From NCBI GenBank assembly GCA_964543855.1, contig CAZJAD010000015.1, forward strand, positions 1 through 32,340: DNA of 32,340 nucleotides. The letters run 5' to 3'. Below are positions 24,704-32,340 of the stretch, piece after piece. Source of the DNA: CAZJAD01 sp964543855 (lineage in GTDB: Bacteria; Electryoneota; RPQS01; DYHQ01). The notes beneath the pieces were generated by a model. It was not told the origin of the DNA, did no database searches, and saw only the letters and a program-made list of their open reading frames with translations. A program made the translations under genes and the position numbers. How positions within the stretch are numbered: position 1 is the stretch's first letter; every line of letters starts with the position of its first letter.

Positions 24704-27700
24704 CTACGGCCCAAGCAGGGTCGAAGAGAATACGCGGTAGAACTTGATGTCGTTTCCCATGGCGCCGACATCCACGAAGGTCGTATCCCCCGTCGAGCCT
24801 TCGAGTGTCGAATAACTGCCGAAAGGAGATGTGTCGCTGTGAATGGTGTAGTAGGGAGCGCCGGTCGGGCTCCAGTGGAGCTCGGCGTCGTTACCGGAGC
24901 GGTAGACGACCAATTCCGGCGGTGTCCCATAGTATCCAATCGCGCGAATCATGCGGTCGCCGACCTTGCAGTTCCCGCAGCCGTCAGCTTCGTTGTACCA
25001 CTGATGCTCGCACCCGTCATAAAGAAAACTGCGGCCGCTGTTCGGACTCGTGATGTCGCGCGAGAAAGCCTCATAATACAGCGTATCAGGATTGCCAACG
25101 GCGATGAAGAAATCGCCATCAAGTTCCAAAGGCTCGCCCATCTCATCGCGAAGAACCACATCGGCCCAGTAAGTCTGTCCCGCTGGTAGTCCACCGATGA
25201 CATTCCCAATGGAGCCCGTCGTGTCTCGCAGCAAGAGGTCTCCGGGCAAGCCACCGCTTTCCTCGTAGACTTCGATGTAGATGCGCGAATGAGCCGAGTC
25301 AGGGCTGATCCGTGAAACGCTGAACCTAGCGCCGCACAGAACAAAAGGCGTCGTTGCCGGCGTGAATTTCACCGCCCAGCGGAACTCCTCTTCTCCAGCC
25401 CAATTGTACCGCTCCGCGCCGCCATCGTCATACGAAATCGTCGTGCCGCAGAACGGATAAAGCTGAAAGTCATAAACATCCGTGTAGGTGGACGCATCGC
25501 CCGCGTCAACGGCCCGCAGATAGTATTCATAGAAACCGGCGTCCAGTGGGCCGAATGTCGCCGAGAATTCGTTCGGATTGACCGTCGGATTCATCGCCGT
25601 GGAATCGTAATCGCCCGCGCCGATAGCGCGATAGAATACTTTCATGCTGACGCCCGGCTCATCGTCATAAGCGCTTGCCACGACCAGCACGCTGCCCGGC
25701 TCTCCGTCGTCGAGCGGGTCGTGCAGGATCTCCGGAGCGCCAATGCCCACCACTGTGAAACTGCCATTGGAGACATCGTTGGTTGTCGGAGACGAAACGC
25801 TCGAAATCCGAATTCGTCCGTTGTTCGTGCCCGGTCCGGTGACCGGCCAGTCCTGCTCCAGATTCGAGAAGGGCACCGCCGCATAGAGCGTTTCCCATGA
25901 ACCGGATGGATAATCGCGATCCAGTTCAATCTTGACATTGCCGCTGATCCCATCGCCAACCCACTGAATCGTCTCGACCGTGCCCTCCACCCACACTTCG
26001 CCACCATTCGGAGCTACCACGGCAATATACGGGTTCGATATCGTGAAGTTGCCGTCGGACACATCCGCGACCCCCGCCTGAGTGACGCTGCTGATACGAA
26101 TGCGAGCCTGAGTGGTCGCCGGTCCGCTCACCGTCCAGGATTCGGATCCATCGTCCGGAGTGGAGAAGTAGAGGACTTCCCAGCCGCCCGTGTTATAGGT
26201 TCGATTCACTTCAATCTTGACATTCCCCGAATGATTCGTCGAACTCCAGGTGATGTTCGCTGGATTGCCAATGAGCCAGGTTTCCCCGCCGTTCGGTTCA
26301 AGAACCGTGATCGTAGCATCCGTGATGACAAGGTTCCCGTTCGAAGTATCCCCGATCAGCGGGTTCGTCGAACCCAGCACGCGAATGCGCGCCTGAGTGG
26401 TCGTCGGAGCAGTCACAAGCCAGGTCTGTTCGCCGTCGTCCGGCGTGTCTGTAGCGATGTCTTGAAACGGCCCGTAGGGGTAATTGCGATCGATGGCGAT
26501 ATCCACATTCCCCGAGTAGTTGACGCTCGTCCAGCGAATCGTATCCGTGTCGCCGACGACCCATGCCTCGCCGCCATTCGGCTCGAGAAGAGTGATGGAG
26601 CCAAATGAAAGCAGCGCCATGTTGACATTGATACGACCCGAACCCAGCAAACCTACCCAACTGGGGTTCTCGTCATAGATATCGTCGACATGGTTGATGA
26701 TCGCATCGGTGATTTCGTCCCGATGCCAAGTCGGATAAAGGGACTTCAGGAGGCCTGCCTCACCGGTGACCATCGGTGCGGCCATCGAAGTCCCGTCGAG
26801 ATAGGTATAGGTATTGACATATTGGCTCGAAAAAGTGGAATAGATCTCCACGCCCGGCGCCGATACATCGACCCAGTCGCCGTAGTTGGAGAACCATGCC
26901 TTCTGGTCGGAGGGGTCCGTGGCAGCAATGTCGATGCAGTCGCCGCGACTGGCCAAGTAGTCCTGCACCGAATTGTTCTCGTTGCCTGCTGCGACACAGA
27001 AGACGATCCCGGCGGCAATCGCCGCATCCACTGCCCCTCCAATACCTCCGCTGTTACTGGATCCCCAGGAGCAGTTGATCGCACACGCGCCCTTCTGACG
27101 AGCGTAGTCAATCGCGTCGGCGGCGAAGTCCATGGACACATAGCCCATCCCGTCGGTTTCTTCCCAGCCGATTCGCAAGGCCAGGATGCGCGCACCCCTG
27201 AATCCACCACCGCCACCGGCAATTCCCGCAATGCCGACGGCATTATTCGTCTGGGCGGCGGCGATTCCAGACACATGGGTCCCGTGCCCGTGGTAGTCTT
27301 TTGGGTCCGCGTCGGGTGTGCTGCAGTCTTCACCGCCCGCACAACCGCTGATGCCGGTTACGAAATCCCACCCCACCGTGTCATCCACAAGCCCGTTGCT
27401 GTCATCGTCCGATCCTGGCGTGCCGTTGACCTCAAGCTCGTTCCGCCACATTCTCGTCCGAAGATCGGAATGGCTGTATTGAACTCCGGTGTCGAGAATG
27501 CCGAGAATCGCCAGCGTGTCCCCACGCTCGACATCCCAGGCTTCCACGGCGTCGATGTCATGATCGCCGGCCGTGCTTCGGATGTACCATTGACGCCACC
27601 AATTCGGGTCGTTCGGGGAGTAGTAAATCGGATGAATGCCCACCGGCTCCACATGCTCCACGAGCGGAGCCGCGGCATATTCCGATAGCATCGTCTCCAT

Positions 27701-28009
27701 GTCGACCGGTTCAGCCACCCAGAAACGCCAGTAACCCGGCAGGTCAGTTTCCGGAGCCTCCTTGGGTGACGGCCCTCTGAAAAGCCGATCGACTTGAACA
27801 ACGTCCCACTTCTGATTGAGCGCGGTCAGTTGTGGATCCGACACCCAAACCGAACCGCCCTCCAAAACGGGCGCCAACTCTCCAACATCCGGCCAGAGTT
27901 TGACGATGAACCGGTTTTGAGCGTATTCCACATTGTCATCGAGGTACTTCGCTTGAGCCAAGATGGCCAAGCACATCACGGCCAACCAAACACCAGTAAC
28001 CCGCCGCAT
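24704..28009 (-). CDS. Secreted subtilisin-like serine protease (peptidase S8) with tandem Ig-like repeats
   Basis: The 1101-residue precursor has a signal peptide (MRRVTGVWLAVMCLAILAQA), a propeptide-like region to about residue 145, and an S8 catalytic domain (about 150-465). The triad is D173 (ILDTGVQYSHSD), H242 (HGHGTHVSG) and S408 (DGTSMAAP), with the oxyanion N343 in AAGNENN. Then come three 95-residue repeats (472-756), each opening with a LEPNGGE-type motif and resembling the fungal Kre9/KNH-like Ig fold, an Fn3-like segment (about 760-850), a domain with YDDGGAERYNWAG, and a short C-terminal Fn3-like unit. No cell-wall anchor is evident. ATG 28009 has GGAGG 7 bp upstream. The likely role is extracellular protein degradation; the leader carries a possible attenuator. 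Confidence 0.92.
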   Translation of the reverse strand: MRRVTGVWLAVMCLAILAQAKYLDDNVEYAQNRFIVKLWPDVGELAPVLEGGSVWVSDPQLTALNQKWDVVQVDRLFRGPSPKEAPETDLPGYWRFWVAEPVDMETMLSEYAAAPLVEHVEPVGIHPIYYSPNDPNWWRQWYIRSTAGDHDIDAVEAWDVERGDTLAILGILDTGVQYSHSDLRTRMWRNELEVNGTPGSDDDSNGLVDDTVGWDFVTGISGCAGGEDCSTPDADPKDYHGHGTHVSGIAAAQTNNAVGIAGIAGGGGGFRGARILALRIGWEETDGMGYVSMDFAADAIDYARQKGACAINCSWGSSNSGGIGGAVDAAIAAGIVFCVAAGNENNSVQDYLASRGDCIDIAATDPSDQKAWFSNYGDWVDVSAPGVEIYSTFSSQYVNTYTYLDGTSMAAPMVTGEAGLLKSLYPTWHRDEITDAIINHVDDIYDENPSWVGLLGSGRINVNMALLSFGSITLLEPNGGEAWVVGDTDTIRWTSVNYSGNVDIAIDRNYPYGPFQDIATDTPDDGEQTWLVTAPTTTQARIRVLGSTNPLIGDTSNGNLVITDATITVLEPNGGETWLIGNPANITWSSTNHSGNVKIEVNRTYNTGGWEVLYFSTPDDGSESWTVSGPATTQARIRISSVTQAGVADVSDGNFTISNPYIAVVAPNGGEVWVEGTVETIQWVGDGISGNVKIELDRDYPSGSWETLYAAVPFSNLEQDWPVTGPGTNNGRIRISSVSSPTTNDVSNGSFTVVGIGAPEILHDPLDDGEPGSVLVVASAYDDEPGVSMKVFYRAIGAGDYDSTAMNPTVNPNEFSATFGPLDAGFYEYYLRAVDAGDASTYTDVYDFQLYPFCGTTISYDDGGAERYNWAGEEEFRWAVKFTPATTPFVLCGARFSVSRISPDSAHSRIYIEVYEESGGLPGDLLLRDTTGSIGNVIGGLPAGQTYWADVVLRDEMGEPLELDGDFFIAVGNPDTLYYEAFSRDITSPNSGRSFLYDGCEHQWYNEADGCGNCKVGDRMIRAIGYYGTPPELVVYRSGNDAELHWSPTGAPYYTIHSDTSPFGSYSTLEGSTGDTTFVDVGAMGNDIKFYRVFSSTLLGP
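25742..26596 (-). repeat. Three tandem 285-bp repeats coding for Ig-like domains in the S8 peptidase
   Basis: The codons for the repeated NGGE motif lie at 26567-26578, 26282-26293 and 25997-26008, exactly 285 bp apart. Each unit reads (V/L)xPNGGExW...G...I.W, then SGNV(D/K)I, then ...ARIR(I/V), and ends (D/S)xSNGxxxI/V. The third unit is the most diverged (APNGGEVW). The precise 95-residue period implies duplication without later indels. Confidence 0.9.
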
Positions 28010-28028
28010 AACAGATCCTCCAAGATTC

Positions 28029-28067
28029 AAAAAGCGGGCAAGTGCAGCAAAAGAAGCACTTGACCGC
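28029..28067 (-). terminator. Intrinsic terminator placed directly before the S8 peptidase ribosome binding site
   Basis: On the minus strand GCGGTCAAGTGC pairs with GCACTTGCCCGC (12-position stem, one internal mismatch) around a 10-nt loop, followed by TTTTT (28029-28033). The GGAGG of the peptidase starts 8 nt later (28017-28021). This is a terminator within a leader rather than after a gene. Confidence 0.8.
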
Positions 28068-28100
28068 TCCCTTACCGTCCCGCCCTTCACATAAAATCCG

Positions 28101-28135
28101 AAAAACTAAACTGTCGCGGCCCCACAAACCACGAC
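28101..28135 (-). other. Second hairpin with U-rich tail in the peptidase leader
   Basis: On the minus strand GTCGTGG (28129-28135) pairs with CCGCGAC (28113-28119), one G-U pair, 9-nt loop, followed by AGTTTAGTTTTT. It may be a weak terminator or part of an aptamer-like fold. Its CCGC could alternatively pair with the GCGG that opens the downstream terminator stem. Confidence 0.5.
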
Positions 28136-28251
28136 TTTCATCCGGCTCGCAAACTCGAATGCATCGTCCGTCAGTGTCTCACAAAAGAGCCTCTATCTCT
28201 CGCGCCGGCTTGCAGTTAACGCCTCACAGCGCCTCTCCCCATGACACCTGA

Positions 28252-28280
28252 AATTTACGGATTTTTTTGCCAAATGTCAA
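28252..28280 (-). promoter_or_regulatory. Predicted promoter of the S8 peptidase leader
   Basis: A consensus TTGACA (28275-28280) and TAAATT (28252-28257) are 17 bp apart on the minus strand. The spacer includes a seven-A run. The expected start is near 28245, which leaves a leader of about 236 nt before ATG 28009. Confidence 0.7.
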
Positions 28281-28431
28281 GATTTCTCAGGATATTATAG
28301 GAGATTTGTCCCGTCCTAAGTCCCGTATTCGTGGAACACCCTCCTCACAAGCAGCACAATCCGACAGCCACTTGGGAGGTCGTGGCTCTGACCGGTGGCG
28401 AGACTCCGATAGCTCGCTAAGCCCCTGCCTC

Positions 28432-30663
28432 CTAAAGAACTCCCGCGGCCAGCAGACCCGCCAGGAAAACGCCCATGATGCTCTCGCCCGCGATGCAGCC
28501 CGAAGCAATCGGAATCGTGTACATCTCATTCCACTCGCCCGCACGCTTCTCGAGAATATATGCGATCACCGAGCCCAGGAACATCGACAAGCTCGTCCAG
28601 GCGGGAATGATGAGCGCGATGCCAAGGGCGGTCGGCGAGGGCGTGAAACGCTTCGCTTTCGGGAAGACCTTGTCCACCACGACAATGATCACGCCGCAGA
28701 CAAAGGCGATGGCCATGGCAATCACGGCGCTGGACGGTAGGGTTGCCAGCCCTCGCGAGAGAACCTTGGCCACACCGGCCCACACCAGTGCCGAAGGAGC
28801 CGGAAACTGAGACCCTCCCAGCGCGTTGGCATCCGGCACGAGAATGAAGTAGCCCGGCACTGCCAGGAACGCGCCAGCCAGAACGCCGAAGAGTTGCGCG
28901 ATGAACTGCTTGCGTGGATTCGCGCCCACCATGTGCCCGACTTTCAGATTGCCAACCGTGTCGCTCGTGCTGCACGCCGCACCCGCCGTGACATTGGCGG
29001 TCATAAGGTTCGTTGTCATATTTCCCGGCGCAATCGCACCGTAGGTCAGCTGCGTCACTTTGCCGAGCGCACCGATCGGATTAATGCCGACTTCTGCACC
29101 GGCGCGTGCCGCCACCGCCGCCAGGAAGAAAGTCATCAGCACGGCAATGACCCCCATGTACCAGTGGATGTGGAAAAGCCACATAAGCATAACCGTCGCG
29201 AGGAATCCCGTAATCAGGAATCCCGGCAGGAACCAGGTCATCGGTATCTCGATGTCGTCAACCGGTCCTTTTTCGCGGTCTATTTTGTCGCCGCGCAGAC
29301 CACTGAAGATGCTGGCGAAGGTCTTGCCGAGTGTTCGCCACTGAAAGACAAGTGCGAGCAATCCACCTACGACAAGGATCGTCGCACCCGGCCACAACGA
29401 CCACGAGCTGATATTGCGGAATCCGCCAACCGCCTGCAGGCTCGTTCCACCCGGCTCGAACCCCATGGCTTGAATGAACTGTGGCGGCTGGTCCTCCGCG
29501 ACGGTCAGTTGCGCTTCCCAGTGAACTGCTTTCGTTGCTTCGACAAAGAGCAGATTCCCACCCAGGCTCTTGCTCATCGTGTCGCGGATACTGATGATGC
29601 CATAAAACTGATTGGGGGATCCGTCATCGAGTTCAGCCGCAGCGAAATCGCGCTCGAGACTTGCGAGGCTCCCATAGACCGCAGGCCGCGTCCAGAAGAA
29701 GCTCAGCGTATTCATTCGGCTTCCCGAGCTCATCTCAGGGCCGACATCGGCCTCTTCGAGGATGACGGTGAACCTCTGGCCCGCATGCGCGATCAGCGGC
29801 ATCTTTGGCAGTGCCGTCGCGCGAACCTGCGGCGCAGGATGTTCGATGACCTTTGCGTTGATCAAACTGGGCGCCAGAATGCCATAGTTCAGCAGAAACC
29901 CGAAGAGCATCGTCAAACCCACTTTGATCCCGAAAAGCGCGCCGATGCCAAGGAAAATCAGGCTCGGCTCGAAGCTGAGAGTCAGCTTGCCCAGGCCAAT
30001 CCGGCCGATCGTCGTAGGAAGGGACACGAGTGGGGGAATCCACGCCAAACCATCACGCAATCCGGCAATGAGGATCCCAAGGCCGCCCGCGCTGCCGAGC
30101 GCCTTGGCTTTCTTCATCGCGTCGCCGCCGTGCGAATACATCGCCTTGAGAGTCTCGCCCGTCGGAATATTCGCCGGAAATCGCAGCCGCTCTACCTGAA
30201 TCATCTGTCGCTTGAGCGGAATCGCCATGAACAGACCAAGGTAGAGGATGATGCCGATGAAGATCGTGAGTTGCCACCAGACAAAGGTGTAGCCGGTCAC
30301 CATGGTCAAAGCGGGAACCGCCGACACCAGACCCGCCGACGAAATCCAACTGGCGGCCACCGCGACTGTCATCATGATGGTATTCTCCATCATGCCGAAA
30401 TCTTGCCGCACGAGGCCGATGCCGCGCAGGGCTTTGAAGACCGCGAAGATGACAATCACCGCCGCGATATCGACGCCGAGACCCCATCCGGATTTCAGTC
30501 CGATATAGAGATTCGAGAGGGACATCAGTCCCCCGAATATCATGCCCGCAATAATCGCGCGCACAGTGAGTTGTCGTTCTTTGTCTCCTTTGTAGACAGT
30601 CTCCAGCCACTCGCGATCACGCTCTTCGACTGTCTTCTCTTGTTCAACGGGATTTTCTGCCAT
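28432..30663 (-). CDS. OPT-family oligopeptide transporter with a large hydrophilic insertion
   Basis: This 743-residue protein has many membrane segments and OPT-family landmarks: SNLYIGLKSGWGLGVDIAA (about 50-68), RFPANIPTGETLKAM (161-175), and the C-terminal IPIASGCIAGESIMGV. The family imports oligopeptides or metal chelates across the cytoplasmic membrane by proton coupling. Residues about 272-415 form a largely hydrophilic stretch between membrane segments, making the protein some 80-100 residues longer than typical bacterial members. ATG 30663 has GAGGCGG 6 bp upstream; GTG 30678 is less likely. It follows the fumarase genes by 51 bp and precedes a secreted protease on the same strand, so uptake of peptides released by that protease is an attractive but unproven link. 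Confidence 0.9.
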   Translation of the reverse strand: MAENPVEQEKTVEERDREWLETVYKGDKERQLTVRAIIAGMIFGGLMSLSNLYIGLKSGWGLGVDIAAVIVIFAVFKALRGIGLVRQDFGMMENTIMMTVAVAASWISSAGLVSAVPALTMVTGYTFVWWQLTIFIGIILYLGLFMAIPLKRQMIQVERLRFPANIPTGETLKAMYSHGGDAMKKAKALGSAGGLGILIAGLRDGLAWIPPLVSLPTTIGRIGLGKLTLSFEPSLIFLGIGALFGIKVGLTMLFGFLLNYGILAPSLINAKVIEHPAPQVRATALPKMPLIAHAGQRFTVILEEADVGPEMSSGSRMNTLSFFWTRPAVYGSLASLERDFAAAELDDGSPNQFYGIISIRDTMSKSLGGNLLFVEATKAVHWEAQLTVAEDQPPQFIQAMGFEPGGTSLQAVGGFRNISSWSLWPGATILVVGGLLALVFQWRTLGKTFASIFSGLRGDKIDREKGPVDDIEIPMTWFLPGFLITGFLATVMLMWLFHIHWYMGVIAVLMTFFLAAVAARAGAEVGINPIGALGKVTQLTYGAIAPGNMTTNLMTANVTAGAACSTSDTVGNLKVGHMVGANPRKQFIAQLFGVLAGAFLAVPGYFILVPDANALGGSQFPAPSALVWAGVAKVLSRGLATLPSSAVIAMAIAFVCGVIIVVVDKVFPKAKRFTPSPTALGIALIIPAWTSLSMFLGSVIAYILEKRAGEWNEMYTIPIASGCIAGESIMGVFLAGLLAAGVL

Positions 30664-30714
30664 CTGTATCCGCCTCACGCAGGAAATAGATTGAAAGTTG
30701 CCGCCTTGTGTCCG

Positions 30715-31335
30715 TTACTTCGACCCGATGAGCTTCTTGAGCACTTCCGATGATGCCGCCGCAATATCTCGGTGCAAACTGCCGCCGTGAGAATCCATCG
30801 TGACGACCACCGGAAAATCCTTGACTTCGATAATCCACATCGCTTCCGGAACCCCGAACTCAAGTTTCAGAACATCATGCACCTTCACAACCGACTGCGC
30901 CAGAAACACCGCCGCTCCCCCGACGGCATGGAGATAACACGCTTTGTGTTCCGAACACGCCGCCAATGTCTTGGGCCCCATACCGCCTTTGCCGATCACG
31001 CCCTTGACTCCGAAATGCTTGATCACATCCGCTTGATACGGTTCTTCGCGGCTGGAGGTTGTCGGACCCGCGGCCACGAACCGATACTGCTGCGTATCGA
31101 GACCACCGACCACCGGCCCGCAGTGATAAATCACGCCGCCCTTCAAGATTTTCTTCAGCCGCTCATAAATCTCCACCTCGGAGGCTGGAGGCTTCGTCGT
31201 GTTGATGAAGTTCTCAATCATGTATTTGTGAGCGGCGTCACGACCGGTAATAATCGTCCCCGACAGCGCAACCTGATCGCCGACTTTGAGAGCCGAAATC
31301 TGTTCGTCGCTGATAGGTGTGGTTAGCTTAATCAT
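30715..31335 (-). CDS. fumB: Fumarate hydratase class I, beta subunit
   Basis: The 206-residue protein is the beta (C-terminal type) part of a two-subunit iron-sulfur hydratase. It has LKVGDQVALSGTIITGRDAAH near the N-terminus, VIYHCGPVVGG, the FVAAGPTTSSR motif and a VIGKGGMGPKT loop. With the alpha subunit it interconverts fumarate and malate in the TCA cycle; the tartrate dehydratase TtdAB has the same layout, so the substrate is probable rather than certain. Its ATG lies inside the last codons of the alpha gene (8-bp overlap). The symbol follows the KEGG naming for split class I fumarases, not the E. coli FumB isozyme. Confidence 0.9.
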   Translation of the reverse strand: MIKLTTPISDEQISALKVGDQVALSGTIITGRDAAHKYMIENFINTTKPPASEVEIYERLKKILKGGVIYHCGPVVGGLDTQQYRFVAAGPTTSSREEPYQADVIKHFGVKGVIGKGGMGPKTLAACSEHKACYLHAVGGAAVFLAQSVVKVHDVLKLEFGVPEAMWIIEVKDFPVVVTMDSHGGSLHRDIAAASSEVLKKLIGSK

Positions 31336-32209
31336 AGCTCACCTCTCCATTTTTCCAGTGCAAGCGACCGCGACGGTCCGCCCAGCACGCGTAGGATACC
31401 GAAACAAAAAAGCATGCCGGCACCCGGTGATTCGCGCCAATTTTCACCGCCAAAACCGTCGTATTCCCGCCGAATCCCATGGGGCCGATGCCCAGTTGAT
31501 TCGCTTCGGACACCAGCCGCTCTTCGAGAGCAGCAAGCTCCGGGTTGGGGTTCTTATCGTCGAGCTTGCGGAAGAGTTGTTCCTTTGAAACCAGATAGCC
31601 CGTGCCTCGGTCGCCACCGACGCCCACCCCGATGATGCCCGGGCCGCAACCATAGCCCTGCGCCTTGTCAATCGCATCCAGAACGACACGACGCACGCCT
31701 TCAAGGTCCCGGCCTGCCCCAAGTGGCGGATGGGGAAGCCGATACTGTGCGCCGACATTCTCACATCCGCCGCCTTTCAGCATCAAATCAACGCGCAGCC
31801 CGTCCTTGTCCCACTCGTGGAAATAGAACATCGGAAAGCCGAATCCCGTGTTGTCTCCCGGATTCTTGCCGGTGAGCGGATCCACCGAGTTCGGACGCAG
31901 GTAGGTCTTGGCCGATGCCTCGCGCACCGCCCACACCATCTGCTCTATCAGCGTCTTCTGACTGTAACCAAACGGATGATGGACATGGAAAGTAACGTGG
32001 CCGGTATCCTGGCAGATGGGCGCGGATTTCTCGCGAGCCATCACGATGTTTTCGCACACCGTCTGCATCGCGCTCCAACCTGCTGTGCCCTTGGGTTCCG
32101 CCGACGCCGCCCGTTCGATCACCCGCTCTACATCCGGAGACAGGTCGGTCGAAGTGCGGCGCACGAGTTCAAGAAGTGGTTCTCGAAGATCAATGTCAAT
32201 CGATTTCAC
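31328..32209 (-). CDS. fumA: Fumarate hydratase class I, alpha subunit
   Basis: The 293-residue alpha subunit binds the [4Fe-4S] cluster, with likely ligands C66 (APICQDTGH), C149 (KGGGCENVG) and C188 (GYGCGPGI). Other landmarks are RPNSVDPLTGKNPGDNTG and GIGPMGFGGNTTVLAV. An upstream ATG (32242) would lie only a few bases from the predicted transcription start and has no ribosome binding site. GTG 32209 is preferred because GGGAGAG precedes it by 4-6 bp. The gene leads an operon with the beta subunit and possibly the OPT transporter. An L-tartrate dehydratase cannot be excluded. Confidence 0.9.
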   Translation of the reverse strand: MKSIDIDLREPLLELVRRTSTDLSPDVERVIERAASAEPKGTAGWSAMQTVCENIVMAREKSAPICQDTGHVTFHVHHPFGYSQKTLIEQMVWAVREASAKTYLRPNSVDPLTGKNPGDNTGFGFPMFYFHEWDKDGLRVDLMLKGGGCENVGAQYRLPHPPLGAGRDLEGVRRVVLDAIDKAQGYGCGPGIIGVGVGGDRGTGYLVSKEQLFRKLDDKNPNPELAALEERLVSEANQLGIGPMGFGGNTTVLAVKIGANHRVPACFFVSVSYACWADRRGRLHWKNGEVSYD

Positions 32210-32244
32210 TATTCTCTCCCAGCTTTTGATTTGCGAGTGCATAT

Positions 32245-32273
32245 ATTATACCAATTCCAACGGATATTTGCAA
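32245..32273 (-). promoter_or_regulatory. Predicted promoter of the fumarate hydratase operon
   Basis: On the minus strand TTGCAA (32268-32273) and a perfect TATAAT (32245-32250) are 17 bp apart. The expected start near 32238 gives a leader of about 29 nt to GTG 32209. Confidence 0.8.
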
Positions 32274-32311
32274 GCACCTTGTGCCTTTTCTTACGCCCCT
32301 ACAAACAGAAG

Positions 32312-32338
32312 CGGCAGGCTTCCTTGGAAGACCTGCCG
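32312..32338. terminator. Strong stem-loop at the right edge, probable terminator of a neighbouring gene
   Basis: CGGCAGG pairs with CCTGCCG and the inner TTCC with GGAA around a tiny loop. Two T residues follow before the window ends, so the U-tract cannot be judged. It lies upstream of the fumarase promoter and must belong to something to the right. Confidence 0.45.
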
Positions 32339-32340
32339 TT

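Larger units (their letters stand above)
28029..28245 (-). ncRNA. Candidate structured leader RNA or small RNA upstream of the S8 peptidase
   Basis: From the predicted start near 28245 to the U-run at 28029 a transcript of about 217 nt is defined by a promoter and an intrinsic terminator. It could be a cis-acting attenuator leader of the peptidase or a free small RNA. It contains at least two hairpins and two tiny ORFs (8 and 11 codons, ATG at about 28241 and 28141), neither clearly translated. I could not match it to a riboswitch, SRP, tmRNA, 6S or RNase P consensus. Confidence 0.35.
28010..28431. other. 420-bp non-coding region between the S8 peptidase and the OPT transporter
   Basis: No convincing gene is present. 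On the minus strand it holds a promoter, two hairpins and the peptidase ribosome binding site, described separately. A second minus-strand -10-like TATAAT (28294-28299) lacks a good -35. The part from 28300 to 28431 follows the OPT stop and shows no clear terminator. Confidence 0.7.

Noticed and set aside
26690..27688. A 332-codon open frame on the + strand opposite the S8 peptidase
   Set aside because: It lies over the conserved catalytic domain coded on the minus strand and shows no recognisable motif or ribosome binding site.
28009..28127. Short open frame and tiny leader peptides upstream of the S8 peptidase
   Set aside because: They cross the terminator hairpins, lack convincing ribosome binding sites and have unusual, Cys-rich composition.
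28894..30753. A 619-codon open frame on the + strand opposite the OPT transporter
   Set aside because: The predicted protein is charged, low in hydrophobic residues and rich in Arg, His and Asp without any domain pattern; the minus strand encodes a clear OPT transporter. It is a shadow of GC-biased codons.

Overview
This is a densely coded bacterial chromosome segment with moderately high GC. It carries one 100-N scaffold gap (13213-13312), so it is probably a draft or metagenome-assembled genome. Genes lie close together, often with 1-16 bp overlaps, and GTG/TTG starts are frequent. No rRNA, tRNA, CRISPR array, insertion sequence or prophage gene was recognised. Several traits suggest a little-studied Gram-negative lineage, possibly an FCB-type candidate phylum: the yebC-ruvC-ruvA-ruvB-queA block, a separate B12-binding methylmalonyl-CoA mutase subunit, a MenA-like prenyltransferase, a short-form LeuC, a large secreted subtilase with tandem Ig-like repeats, and a LexA operator of GAAC-N4-GTTC type. 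The phylum is inference; no marker in the window fixes it.

Left part, + strand (1-16493). The end of clpB and a TerC-family membrane protein finish at a hairpin terminator. A promoter of TTGCGC-N17-TATATT type then precedes a long co-directional run: B12-binding subunit, yebC, the ruvCAB Holliday-junction genes and queA, ispD and ispF (non-mevalonate isoprenoid synthesis) with a terminator between them, gltX, a membrane PP2C/SpoIIE-type phosphatase, ddl (cell wall), then riboflavin genes ribD (gapped), ribE and ribBA with a Rid-family gene inside the block, and dtd.

Middle part, - strand (16525-22686). lexA has a textbook self-regulated promoter, with the operator filling the 17-bp spacer. 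Upstream lies leuC-menA-clc-methyltransferase-leuD, in which the two subunits of one dehydratase are split by three other genes. leuC has its own TTGATT-N17-TATATA promoter, divergent from a + strand pair made of a degenerate histidine-kinase-like protein and an inositol-monophosphatase-family enzyme.

Right part, - strand (24652-32273). A secreted S8 peptidase is preceded by a 420-bp non-coding stretch holding a promoter (TTGACA-N17-TAAATT), a U-followed hairpin and a strong terminator hairpin placed just before the ribosome binding site. This makes it the best candidate here for an undescribed cis-regulatory RNA. Next come an OPT-family transporter with a large hydrophilic insertion and a two-subunit class I fumarate hydratase with its own promoter (TTGCAA-N17-TATAAT).

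Most genes are ordinary housekeeping functions. The points most worth a second look are the protease leader, the kinase-like protein without a recognisable ATP site, the Rid protein lacking the usual arginine, the OPT insertion, and the terminator between ispD and ispF.
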